Source of the DNA: Chloracidobacterium sp.
Lineage (GTDB): Bacteria > Acidobacteriota > Blastocatellia > Pyrinomonadales > Pyrinomonadaceae
DNA: 40,962 bases
Reading direction: 5' to 3'
Assembly (NCBI GenBank): GCA_016711345.1
Contig: JADJTD010000008.1
Location: 1-40,962 of the forward strand
Part shown: one piece after another, positions 12,706-20,179 of the stretch
How the letters are laid out: the number at the start of each line of letters is the position of its first letter
Position numbering within the stretch: position 1 is the first letter of the stretch
Translations under genes and position numbers: made by a program
Notes under the pieces: generated by a model
Seen by the model: only the letters and a program-made list of their open reading frames with translations
Told to the model about the DNA's origin: nothing
Database searches by the model: none

Positions 12706-14442
12706 GTGGAAAACTGGGGACCGGCTAGTGCGCTTGGCTATCAGTTGGTTATTGACGGACCGCTCCCGAGCATAGGGACACTGATCGCAGATGTAGAGAC
12801 CGACGAGTGCGACATTGCCAACTTCGTGGGCATTGCGATTATCGAGCTTGGTGGCCTGACCGTTCGGTATTTCAGCGCCTTAAGCCCTGAGCTCAAAGAA
12901 GTCCTTAATAGGTCAAGGTTCATTGGCCACAATGTTAAGGCCGACCTACACTGGCTCAACCAGTGGGGTTGTAAGATAAGTTCGGCAGACATTACTGGTG
13001 ACACGATGATCGCCGAGTATTGCCGCGACACGACAGGGGGTTCGTATGGCCTTAAAGATCTTGCGAAAAAGCACCTCGGGTGGGAATGGACGAAATACAA
13101 AGACCTCGTTGGTAAAGGGAAAAAGAAAGTCACGCTCGACAAGCAGCCAGTTGAAGTGGTCGCCCGATACTGCGGCACCGACTGTGCTGCAACAGCAGAG
13201 CTTAGCAAACGACGCCTGGACCCAGTGGCCCGACGAATCTACGAGCAGCTCGAAATGCCAGTCTACCGAGCATTGTTTCAGATGGAGTCCACGGGCGCGA
13301 CGTTGGACGTGCCTTACTTGCAAGAACTCGATAAAGAGTTCATCGACCGGCGAGATACTGCGCTACAGTCAGTTCGCGAGCTCGTTGGCAAAGCCGACTT
13401 TAATCCGGCGAGTCCTGTGCAAGTTAAAAAAGATCTTTTCACGAAGCTAGGGATCAGAGCCGACAAGACAGACGTGGCAACCCTTAAGGCCTACGTTGAC
13501 AAACCGGCTATCAAGGCCCTCCTAGACTACAGGGAGTTCTCAAAGCTGGCGTCCACGTATACGGGGCCTCTGCTTAGTGGGCCAACGCCAGGCAAGGTGT
13601 TTGCACGGTTCAATCAGGTGTCATACGACTCGGGCAGTGAGGGCTCACGCGGAATTAGAACTGGCCGCCTAAGTTCGAGCGACCCAAACTTGCAGAACAT
13701 ACCCGCCAGGACCGACACAGGTAAAAAAGTTCGTGAAGCGTTTATCGCTTCGCCCGGTAACCTACTTGTCGTGGCCGACTATAGCCAGATCGAGCTTAGG
13801 GTGCTGGCCCACTACTCTGGTGAAAAAGCATTTCTAGACGCCTTCCACGCTGGACGAGATGTCCACGCAGAGACGGCGGCAATGATGTTTGGCGGGGCCT
13901 CGTTTTGGACCGAGGAAGAGCAGGCTAAGAATAGGAAGATCGCCAAGACGATCAACTTCGGTCTTCTCTACGGGTGTGGTCCGAAGAAGCTGGCCTACCT
14001 GACCGGCGAGACAGTGGAACGTGCAAAAGAGCTGCTGGACAGCTACTGGAAGAACTTGCCGGGCATCCAGCGGTGGATATCATCGGTTAAGGCCCAAGCA
14101 TATGTTCGCAACGGCACGAAGACGCTTATGGGTCGCTTTATCCCTCTGGCAGGGTTAAAGTCGTCTGACATGATGGAGCGCTGGGGTGCTGAGCGGCAGG
14201 CAGTCAACTACACGATTCAGGGCAGCGCAGCAGAGATTATGAAGCTGGCTCTGATTCGTCTGCATGAGCGTGGGCTTAAGCTGATCGCTACGGTGCACGA
14301 CGAGTTCATTGTCGATACGCCTGTTGAGAGCGCCAAGTTGACACTGGCGTCAGTTAAGGGCATTATGGAGAACGTGGTGAGGCTTAAGGTGCCCCTGCTA
14401 GTCGAGGCACACACAGGTAAAAACTGGGCGGAGGCTAAATAA
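12706..14442 (+). CDS. DNA polymerase, family A, with 3'-5' exonuclease domain (578 aa)
   Basis: Replicative polymerase. Exonuclease motifs: DVE (Asp29, Glu31), HNVKADLHWL, and YCGTDCAAT. Polymerase motif A: VADYSQIELR with Asp358. Motif B: Arg410, Lys414, Phe418 in the NFGLLYG helix. Motif C: HDE (531-533). Phe418 is the position that is Tyr in T7 polymerase and Phe in E. coli Pol I, so the enzyme should discriminate against dideoxynucleotides. The start is a GTG after CTAGGGGGCAAC. No 5' nuclease domain. Confidence 0.95.
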   Translation: MENWGPASALGYQLVIDGPLPSIGTLIADVETDECDIANFVGIAIIELGGLTVRYFSALSPELKEVLNRSRFIGHNVKADLHWLNQWGCKISSADITGDTMIAEYCRDTTGGSYGLKDLAKKHLGWEWTKYKDLVGKGKKKVTLDKQPVEVVARYCGTDCAATAELSKRRLDPVARRIYEQLEMPVYRALFQMESTGATLDVPYLQELDKEFIDRRDTALQSVRELVGKADFNPASPVQVKKDLFTKLGIRADKTDVATLKAYVDKPAIKALLDYREFSKLASTYTGPLLSGPTPGKVFARFNQVSYDSGSEGSRGIRTGRLSSSDPNLQNIPARTDTGKKVREAFIASPGNLLVVADYSQIELRVLAHYSGEKAFLDAFHAGRDVHAETAAMMFGGASFWTEEEQAKNRKIAKTINFGLLYGCGPKKLAYLTGETVERAKELLDSYWKNLPGIQRWISSVKAQAYVRNGTKTLMGRFIPLAGLKSSDMMERWGAERQAVNYTIQGSAAEIMKLALIRLHERGLKLIATVHDEFIVDTPVESAKLTLASVKGIMENVVRLKVPLLVEAHTGKNWAEAK

Positions 14443-14444
14443 CA

Positions 14445-14684
14445 ATGCACACCTGCAATTACAAGATTGTCTTGTCGAATATGGTGAAGCGGTTCGGCGA
14501 CATCTCCGACCTGTTTCGCAAAGAGCTTGCTTCCGTTCCCTGGCACCGGCCAATCTACCGGATCCGCGTAGAGTCGGCAATTGTGCTGATCGACGCTATG
14601 CACCAGGAAGGGATCAAAATCGTGAAGCTGCTCAGTGGCGTGGACCACGACGGCCCAAGGCCGCAAGGGGGAGCAAATGCCTAG
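14445..14684 (+). CDS. Hypothetical protein (79 aa)
   Basis: Begins three bases after the polymerase stop, with GGAGG about 13 bases upstream. The product is basic and helical (begins MHTCNYKIVLSNMVKRF). Overlaps the next start by eight bases. Not recognised. Confidence 0.55.
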   Translation: MHTCNYKIVLSNMVKRFGDISDLFRKELASVPWHRPIYRIRVESAIVLIDAMHQEGIKIVKLLSGVDHDGPRPQGGANA

Positions 14685-15045
14685 AGTGTTCGTTCTACAA
14701 GCGTTCCTGTTCGCCGGGCTTCGGAGGCTTAGCCGGTTCTATCCGGTCAAGAACGAGGCCCTACGGCTGGCCCGCAAGTGTCCTGGGCAGTATGAGTGTG
14801 CGGCCTGTAAAAAACTGTTTAAGGTCAACGAGGTCAAGGTAGACCACATCGACCCGGTGATCGACCCTAAGACAGGGTTTACTGACTGGAACACATACAT
14901 CGCCAGGCTCTTCTGCCCGCTTAGCAACTTGCAGTGCCTGTGCGACGCGTGCCACTCAGCGAAGACGAAGGCGGAAGTCACGGTTCGTAAGGCTACACGA
15001 GATGCGAAGAAAGCAGCAGCCAAGGAGGCCACCCATGAAGGCTAG
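14677..15045 (+). CDS. HNH endonuclease (122 aa)
   Basis: Start 14677 has AAGGGGGAGCAA before it; an in-frame ATG at 14635 would overlap the upstream gene more. The domain shows CAAC (41-44), VDHIDP with Asp56-His57, then NLQCLCDACHSAKT with Asn84, Cys89 and Cys92. This is a zinc-supported HNH nuclease of the type scattered through phages, either homing or DNA processing. Basic C-terminal tail (KKAAAKEA). Confidence 0.85.
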   Translation: MPRVFVLQAFLFAGLRRLSRFYPVKNEALRLARKCPGQYECAACKKLFKVNEVKVDHIDPVIDPKTGFTDWNTYIARLFCPLSNLQCLCDACHSAKTKAEVTVRKATRDAKKAAAKEATHEG

Positions 15046-15754
15046 CGACGGAGAACGGTTGGTTGTCAAGACAAGTGGTGAGGTTCGGTTGCTGGCGATT
15101 GGGGATATTCACGCTCCTTTCACCGACGTGAAGAAGCTGACGAGTGCTATTGCCCTGGTGAAGGATTTTTCTCCTACGCACATCTGGCAATGCGGCGATG
15201 GATATGATATGTACTCGTTCTCTCGCTTCCCTAAGTCGGTTGACTTGATTACTCCTAAACAGGAGCTTGCTGAGGGTAAGGCTCTTCTCGCGGATATGTG
15301 GGAAAAGTTTCAGAAGGCTGCCCCTAAGGCGAAGTGCTACCAGAGCCGTGGAAACCATTCGGCCCGAGTAGTGAAGAAAATGCTGGCCAATGCCCCAGAG
15401 TTTGAGTCACTCCTCGAAGGGCCAATCAGTGCCCTTACGGAATTCAAAGGTGTTACCGACATGAAGTCTCACCGGTCGGAAATCGACCTAAATGGGACGC
15501 TCTTAATTCACGGCTGGTCAACTCGTCCAGGCTTCCACCGGGATTATTTCAGCCAGAACGTGGTGTGTGGCCACACGCATAAAGGCGGCGTGGATTACAA
15601 AGCACATAAAGGCCTTCCGCTGTGGGAACTTAACTGCGGATTCCTGGCGGACATAAATGCCTTGCCCCTGCAGTATGGCGAGTCGAAGACTAATTCGTGG
15701 ATCGCTGGTGTTGGGCTTGTGGACAAGCTGGGGCCGCGCTTCGTTGCCTTATGA
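15035..15754 (+). CDS. Calcineurin-like metallophosphoesterase (239 aa)
   Basis: All core motifs of the family are visible: GDIH (Asp24, His26), GDGYD (Asp55), GNH (Asn107, His108), IHGW (His159) and GHTH (His180, His182), which hold two metal ions. Phage members include phosphatases such as lambda PP and nucleases; the substrate is unknown here. The start at 15035 follows the strong site AAGGAGG; an upstream in-frame ATG at 15002 lies within the HNH gene. Confidence 0.85.
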   Translation: MKASDGERLVVKTSGEVRLLAIGDIHAPFTDVKKLTSAIALVKDFSPTHIWQCGDGYDMYSFSRFPKSVDLITPKQELAEGKALLADMWEKFQKAAPKAKCYQSRGNHSARVVKKMLANAPEFESLLEGPISALTEFKGVTDMKSHRSEIDLNGTLLIHGWSTRPGFHRDYFSQNVVCGHTHKGGVDYKAHKGLPLWELNCGFLADINALPLQYGESKTNSWIAGVGLVDKLGPRFVAL

Positions 15755-15969
15755 TCCACGTTCCATCTACGAAGGTTTGTCGGACGTGTAGACGGGAAAA
15801 AATACTTGAGGAGTTTCACGTAAAACGTGACTGCTTGTTGGGTGTCGCCCCTCACTGTGCTATATGTGAGAATGCAAGTAAACTCCCGCTTGGGCTCTAT
15901 TGCCCAGTGGGCATAGGGAGGACGTTATGGGATACATGCAGTACGCTGACCAGCAGCCGTTCCACATAG
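15751..15969 (+). CDS. CxxC zinc-finger protein, possible truncated HNH (72 aa)
   Basis: Start overlaps the previous stop (ATGA). Cys10/Cys13 and Cys36/Cys39 with a basic segment between (KVCRTCRREKILEEFHVK) resemble the front zinc finger of phage HNH and endonuclease VII-type proteins, but no catalytic His-Asn part follows; the tail runs 43 bases into the next gene. Probably a truncated HNH gene or a stand-alone zinc finger. Confidence 0.5.
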   Translation: MIHVPSTKVCRTCRREKILEEFHVKRDCLLGVAPHCAICENASKLPLGLYCPVGIGRTLWDTCSTLTSSRST

Positions 15970-16136
15970 TCAAGCGCGACCACGATGACGGCTACGATCT
16001 CATGGGGCCGAACCGTAATTCGTGGCGCTGGTCTAGGAACTACGGTGAGCTTATGGATTACGCCGCCAAGTTCAATATGGTATACGAGCTGGGTTACTTT
16101 CACGGGCTACATACAAAGGAGGGCGGAAATGAGTAA
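15927..16136 (+). CDS. Hypothetical protein (69 aa)
   Basis: Start chosen at 15927 after GGGAGGACGTT; the upstream ATG at 15900 lacks this site. The product (begins MGYMQYADQQPFHIV) is rich in Tyr, Trp and charged residues. Overlaps the next start by eight bases. Unrecognised. Confidence 0.6.
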   Translation: MGYMQYADQQPFHIVKRDHDDGYDLMGPNRNSWRWSRNYGELMDYAAKFNMVYELGYFHGLHTKEGGNE

Positions 16137-16341
16137 TGAGGATTGCGGCATGTATTTTTCAGTTGACAGTCATGGTAACATAAAGCGCCACGTTACATGG
16201 AAGCAGTTAGAGTTACCTCTGGGCGCACCTTACGCTCCGGCTGGGAGGACGGTCGTAATTAGGCCGTATGATGAGGCCGATGACATCGTGACAGACTTGG
16301 ACGACACGGACAGCGAGATGGAAGCTGTAGTTAGAGACTAG
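16129..16341 (+). CDS. Hypothetical acidic protein (70 aa)
   Basis: ATG after AAAGGAGGGCGGA. The C-terminal third is very acidic (DEADDIVTDLDDTDSEME). No known domain. In a run of small genes between the phosphoesterase and an HNH gene. Confidence 0.6.
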   Translation: MSNEDCGMYFSVDSHGNIKRHVTWKQLELPLGAPYAPAGRTVVIRPYDEADDIVTDLDDTDSEMEAVVRD

Positions 16342-16349
16342 GAGGAACT

Positions 16350-16682
16350 ATGCCGAAATCAGCGTTACCGAAGCACCTACAGAATAGGCTACATGAGGAC
16401 TTCCCTTGGCCGTTTAGCTTTATCCCCAGAGCTTGGACAGCGTTCGATTGGGGAACTCCGACAAAGATAAAGGGGACGCAGCGCCCCTACGGTGGTGTCA
16501 TGAAGCCCATTGGGCCGAAAGGAACGTGGCAGCTGTCTAAGTTTCTAGACGGTCCTTGGTTTGCCTACTACTTCGCGTTCACGACTAAGGGCGGAACGCA
16601 CTGGCGCATCGGGGCTCGGTACGACGACGTAGACAGCTACGTCCAGATGCCATCTGTAGCAGTTAAGCGAAATGTCCGCTAG
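16350..16682 (+). CDS. Hypothetical protein (110 aa)
   Basis: ATG after TAGGAGGAACT. Rich in Trp, Phe, Pro and Gly, with probable beta structure in the second half (WFAYYFAFTTKGGTHWRIGARYDD). One GTTTCTAG at 16541-16548. Overlaps the following HNH gene by 11 bases. Not recognised. Confidence 0.65.
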   Translation: MPKSALPKHLQNRLHEDFPWPFSFIPRAWTAFDWGTPTKIKGTQRPYGGVMKPIGPKGTWQLSKFLDGPWFAYYFAFTTKGGTHWRIGARYDDVDSYVQMPSVAVKRNVR

Positions 16683-17127
16683 TTCAGAGTATTTCGCGAA
16701 GAACCGGGAGAGGCTCAACAGGGAGCGACGCTTACATTACTATGCCAACCACGAGGAAGGAAAAGCCGCTGCCCGAAGATACAGATTGAAGCATCCAGAA
16801 CGGGCAAAGGCGTGTCAGCGAGCATCCCAGCAGAAGCCTAAGGGGAAGTTCCACATTTACAGGCGTAATGCCTTTGTGCGTGGCTTAGAGTTCTCTATGA
16901 CACTCGAGGACTTTATGGCCTATTGGCAGAAGCCTTGTTTCTACTGCGAGGACGCTATTCCTACAGTAGGCCTAGACAGGGTTGACAACGCTGTCGGCTA
17001 CGTGGTAGGAAACGTAGTTCCCTGCTGCAGGTCATGTAATATATGGAAGCTGGCAAAAACACAGGAGGACTTTGTGACAAAAGCGTGTAAGATTGCTGAT
17101 ACAGCTCGTAAGCGGGGCATAAAATGA
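16672..17127 (+). CDS. HNH endonuclease (151 aa)
   Basis: A basic helical front (residues 1-60) is followed by an HNH-type core: CFYC (89-92), GLDRVDN (Asp102, Arg103, Asp105), GYVVGNVVPCC (Asn114) and CRSCNIWK (Cys119, Cys122, Asn123). This LDRxDN...GN variant is common in phage homing endonucleases. It overlaps both neighbours by a few bases, as inserted homing genes sometimes do. Confidence 0.82.
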   Translation: MSASSEYFAKNRERLNRERRLHYYANHEEGKAAARRYRLKHPERAKACQRASQQKPKGKFHIYRRNAFVRGLEFSMTLEDFMAYWQKPCFYCEDAIPTVGLDRVDNAVGYVVGNVVPCCRSCNIWKLAKTQEDFVTKACKIADTARKRGIK

Positions 17128-17333
17128 GCGAGGTTATTCTCAAGTTCGTGCTGCCCGAGGAGCAGGTGGAGGCGGACGTGGCCCGCAAAGCGTATGCGTA
17201 CTACGAGGCCATAGAAGACTGGACGCAGTTCTTAAGGGGGAAATGTAAATATGAGGAAACTCAAGACACTACTTGGGAAGACGTTAGAGAAGCGTGGGCC
17301 AAGCACCTTAGCGAAAGTGGCATCAACGATTAA
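17124..17333 (+). CDS. Hypothetical protein (69 aa)
   Basis: Start overlaps the HNH stop (ATGA). Acidic helical product (begins MSEVILKFVLPEEQVEAD). Its last 83 bases overlap the next gene in another frame, so one of the two may have a different start. Not recognised. Confidence 0.55.
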   Translation: MSEVILKFVLPEEQVEADVARKAYAYYEAIEDWTQFLRGKCKYEETQDTTWEDVREAWAKHLSESGIND

Positions 17334-17544
17334 GGTACTGATTAAGGCGTTCGGCAAGCTGGCCGCTGTTATCGCGGTGGCAGCCGCTGTATCCTACGCA
17401 TCGTTCAGGATAGGGTTTCTAGCGGGGCGCACCGCAGCCGTGGCCGATAAGTATATCGAGCAAGTAACCCTACAGGCCGTGGAGTATGGATACGATCAAG
17501 GTGTTCAGCGCGGATACTCATTACGATTGAACAAGGGGGCATAG
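17251..17544 (+). CDS. Membrane protein with basic N-terminus (97 aa)
   Basis: The only ATG is at 17251, after AAGGGGGAAATGTAAAT. Residues 1-33 are strongly basic and amphipathic; about 34-60 form a membrane helix (LAAVIAVAAAVSYASFRIGFLAG); the rest is soluble. The 83-base overlap with the previous gene is unusual here. GTTTCTAG at 17415-17422 lies in the helix. A holin-like role is possible but unproven. Confidence 0.5.
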   Translation: MRKLKTLLGKTLEKRGPSTLAKVASTIKVLIKAFGKLAAVIAVAAAVSYASFRIGFLAGRTAAVADKYIEQVTLQAVEYGYDQGVQRGYSLRLNKGA

Positions 17545-17724
17545 ATGAACGAATACGATCACGTTAAGATAGAAATCTGCAGCGTGTCTCAGCGCCTCGA
17601 TAAGGTCAATGCCGTCATCCCGTTGACCTGGTGGATTGGGGCTCCTGATCCCGTAACGGAGAACGCCGTGTGCATGAGAGAGCAGGTGGTGGCCGAACTT
17701 ATGATGGTAGGAGGCTTGCTATGA
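17545..17724 (+). CDS. Hypothetical protein (59 aa)
   Basis: ATG directly after the previous stop, with AAGGGGGCATAG before it. Small soluble product (begins MNEYDHVKIEICSVSQRL). Stop overlaps the next start (ATGA). Not recognised. Confidence 0.55.
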   Translation: MNEYDHVKIEICSVSQRLDKVNAVIPLTWWIGAPDPVTENAVCMREQVVAELMMVGGLL

Positions 17725-17843
17725 AAGTAAACTTGGCAGGCACGGCAGGCGTCGTGATTATGCTCGCCTTGCTGGCAGTTAAACTGGCGTTCTGGGTCGG
17801 CCTCTTCTACGTCGCCCAGCACTTCGTAATTAAATTCTGGTAA
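17721..17843 (+). CDS. Small single-pass membrane peptide (40 aa)
   Basis: Start overlaps the previous stop; GGTAGGAGG lies just upstream. Of 40 residues, about 8-31 are hydrophobic (GTAGVVIMLALLAVKLAFW). Role unknown; it lies near the end of the rightward operon. Confidence 0.55.
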   Translation: MKVNLAGTAGVVIMLALLAVKLAFWVGLFYVAQHFVIKFW

Positions 17844-17852
17844 GGAGTCACT

Positions 17853-18074
17853 ATGAGCACATTCATGAAGTTCACAGAGCTTTACACGAATAGACCTATT
17901 CTATTAAGCATCGGCGCAATCGTGACCCTGGCCCCGGTCATGCAAGACGACAAGGTGCTTGGAACACGAGTTGGACTTGGCATGAATTATGACCTAGATG
18001 TGAAAGAGCCCATCGATGCGTTCTTCCAGCAGCCACCCCAGCAAGAGCGGCCGGACAGCGGCCAACCAGCTTAA
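17853..18074 (+). CDS. Hypothetical protein (73 aa), last rightward gene
   Basis: ATG after TAAGGAGTCACT. The front (MKFTELYTNRPILLSIGAIVTLAP) resembles small conserved proteins of the pattern 'KFT...N.PI.IN...I' found in phages and near flagellar genes (FlbD-like), with a Gln/Pro-rich tail here. The similarity is from memory and weak. The gene ends just before the bidirectional terminator. Confidence 0.6.
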   Translation: MSTFMKFTELYTNRPILLSIGAIVTLAPVMQDDKVLGTRVGLGMNYDLDVKEPIDAFFQQPPQQERPDSGQPA

Positions 18075-18076
18075 AC

Positions 18077-18130
18077 AAAAAGCCCCAAGTCAGATTCCCA
18101 GAAGTTCTGGGTTTCCGGCTTGGGGCTTTC
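18077..18130. terminator. Bidirectional terminator between convergent operons
   Basis: The outer stem AGCCCCAAG (18081-18089) pairs with CTTGGGGCT (18119-18127), and an inner stem CCCAGAA/TTCTGGG is nested in it. On the minus strand the stem is followed by five U residues, a classic intrinsic terminator for the late operon; on the plus strand by a shorter U-run. A second hairpin lies at 18135-18158. Confidence 0.85.
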
Positions 18131-18169
18131 TGCGTCTCACGGTAGCGCTCCGGTGAGACTATATGATGT

Positions 18170-18361
18170 TTACCGATGCAGTATACCAGCTACGACTTCT
18201 TTTGCAATAACCGCACCTATGAGGGAGTAGATGCCAAGTACGGCGAGCTTTAACCACCTCATCCCTTCCATTGCTTCCGCCACCATGATGGATAGCTTCT
18301 CCATTTTGTCTTCGAGGCGGCCACACAGTTGATGACATGCCTTAGGGGTCACTGAGGCCAT
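18170..18361 (-). CDS. Small membrane protein, possible holin (63 aa)
   Basis: Last gene of the late operon. The N-terminal half is a charged helix (LEDKMEKLSIMVAEAMEGM); about residues 36-58 are hydrophobic (LKLAVLGIYSLIGAVIAKEVVAGI). Size, single helix and expression with late genes fit a holin, though the endolysin is in the other operon. Not a recognised family. Confidence 0.5.
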   Translation of the reverse strand: MASVTPKACHQLCGRLEDKMEKLSIMVAEAMEGMRWLKLAVLGIYSLIGAVIAKEVVAGILHR

Positions 18362-18365
18362 GGCA

Positions 18366-18680
18366 CTACTCTTTCATGAGATCTGCTTGGGTTTTCCGCA
18401 GATCTTCATTGTGCTTCTGGATAGGCCCGGCGTTTTTAATATGCCGAATAAACCACCCAGCTATTCCGCCCTTCGGCGTCAGCGCCTCTGGTATTTCGTC
18501 CTTCTCTTCTGACATCTCCGGTTCGGCGGTCTCTGTCTCGGTGCTCTTGCTGACTTCAAAGGCCCCGTCTTGTTCGTGGCTTGCTTTGATTTGCGCCAGG
18601 GCTTCGTCCAAGGACATCTCAGTTTTCGGCTCTGGTGCTTTGCCCATCTTTTTATCGGTTAGCTTACTTTTGAGGTCCAC
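18366..18680 (-). CDS. Hypothetical protein (104 aa)
   Basis: Highly charged, Lys/Glu-rich and probably disordered in the middle (SKSTETETAEPEMSEEKDE). It overlaps the 3' end of the upstream 504-residue gene by 17 bases. Could be a minor virion or assembly protein by position only. Confidence 0.6.
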   Translation of the reverse strand: MDLKSKLTDKKMGKAPEPKTEMSLDEALAQIKASHEQDGAFEVSKSTETETAEPEMSEEKDEIPEALTPKGGIAGWFIRHIKNAGPIQKHNEDLRKTQADLMKE

Positions 18681-20178
18681 TGGAGTTTCTCCTTTTCTCG
18701 GCCAGCACTTCGGCCAAGCTGCGCCGGGCTACAGAACTTCCCACTATACGTGCTGGTTGCTTCGATACCACTTCGCCTGTCTTTACTAGGCCCTGGCCTA
18801 ACTTGTAGCCTGCCAGCCGTCCTGATGGCCCTGCGGCAGCTTCTAAGGCCCCTGCGGTGACCCCTGAGGGCACTTCGCGTAGGGCTAGGGCTGCGGCAGC
18901 CTTCTTGCCTGCTTGATAGGAACGCCCTGCTTCTAGCGTGGCAAGTGCCTTCTTCACGTCGTACAGTGACCCGGTTTCTTTAAGACCGCCCTGGCCCGCT
19001 TGTTTGAGCAGCTCTTGGGCTTTCCCAGGTGATTTGAGGTTGTTGTAGAGAACTGCGTAGGCGTCGGCGACTTCGGAGTAATGCTTTTCAGCCTCACGTA
19101 GTTCTTTAACCCCTGGCAACGGGATGGTTTCGATTTCGCTCAGAACCTGGGCACGAAACTTCTTTAACGCTGCTGTGTCTACTGTGGCTGCTTTCGTGGC
19201 CCCGCCTTCAAACTGACCGGCTTTGCTGTAGGCAATGAGCTTGTCGAGGTCGTTCTTGAGGGCGTCCAACGATTGGAGCTTAGTGGCTGGTGCCATCTGG
19301 GCGCTCGATTGCAGCCTGCTGGCCACACTGTTGGACAGCTCTGCTACCGTCTGGTCGTTCTGCTGGAGAAAGTCGTCCATAGCCGTTTCCAGCTTATCTG
19401 GCAGGTTTAGCGCTTTACGTGCGTTTCCTACCCCCATCGTGGCCTTTCCACGACTCTTCTCTGCCGTCTTAATCAGGTTGGCCGCTTTCTTTTGCAGCTG
19501 GGCTGCTGTTCCGGCTCCCGCCCGCAGTTCAGCCGATGAGCCCTTAGCGGCCATCGTTTCCAAGGCCCCCTCGGGCACCCCCGCGCGTGCGCCACTACGG
19601 AGAGCACCACCAGCCCCACGTAGAAGGACACCAATCGTTTCCGTGGCTGCTGACCCGAGAACACCGCCCAGCGCCCCAGCTCCCGCGCCTTTGGCAGTCT
19701 CAATAACGTCTCCACCTGACCGGGCCGCTGCGTCAGACCCGCCCATTACCGCGCCTTCAATCGTGCTACGGCCAAGGCTATACGCAAGACCGGCGGCTTT
19801 AGGCGCCTTCAAGAACGCTCCACCCGCTGCCAGGCCGGCAATCTCGCCAGCTACCTGTCCACCAGCAGCACCTGCACGTTCGCCTACCGGGGCTTGGTAA
19901 TCAGGGGCAAAGGCTTCTTTGGCCTTGTCCATGCTGCCGGTTTGAATCCCAACTCCCGCCGCCCGGCCAACCCGGCCCGGCATTGCGAAGGTCTCCCCAA
20001 TTGAGCTAAGTGTCGCCTTGCCGTAGTCGCCCATTGTAGGTGCTTCGGCTTCGGCAGCATCGCGCATTTCGACCGACTCCAGGTAGTCCAACTCCTCTGG
20101 CTTAAGATCTTTGAGATCTTTCGAGTTGACCATCTCGTAGAAGTCGAGCTCCCGAGGAGATAATTTTGAAAGGTTCAT
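18664..20178 (-). CDS. Probable internal virion / ejection protein (504 aa)
   Basis: An acidic helical front (LSPRELDFYEMVN, LKPEELDYLESVE) is followed by a long Ala/Gly-rich segment (about residues 90-210) that could insert in membranes, then helical and coiled-coil-like parts. Such composition at the end of a podovirus structural operon, together with two similar neighbours, fits proteins ejected with the DNA to form a channel through the cell envelope. No enzymatic motif seen. Start after GGAGGTAAATAGT. Confidence 0.6.
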   Translation of the reverse strand: MNLSKLSPRELDFYEMVNSKDLKDLKPEELDYLESVEMRDAAEAEAPTMGDYGKATLSSIGETFAMPGRVGRAAGVGIQTGSMDKAKEAFAPDYQAPVGERAGAAGGQVAGEIAGLAAGGAFLKAPKAAGLAYSLGRSTIEGAVMGGSDAAARSGGDVIETAKGAGAGALGGVLGSAATETIGVLLRGAGGALRSGARAGVPEGALETMAAKGSSAELRAGAGTAAQLQKKAANLIKTAEKSRGKATMGVGNARKALNLPDKLETAMDDFLQQNDQTVAELSNSVASRLQSSAQMAPATKLQSLDALKNDLDKLIAYSKAGQFEGGATKAATVDTAALKKFRAQVLSEIETIPLPGVKELREAEKHYSEVADAYAVLYNNLKSPGKAQELLKQAGQGGLKETGSLYDVKKALATLEAGRSYQAGKKAAAALALREVPSGVTAGALEAAAGPSGRLAGYKLGQGLVKTGEVVSKQPARIVGSSVARRSLAEVLAEKRRNSSGPQK

Positions 20179-20179
20179 A

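Noticed and set aside
11926..14442. 2-aminoadenine (Z) genome modification system
   Set aside because: A MazZ-like diphosphohydrolase and a family A polymerase are present, but no PurZ (adenylosuccinate synthetase-like) or DatZ gene is in this apparently complete genome.
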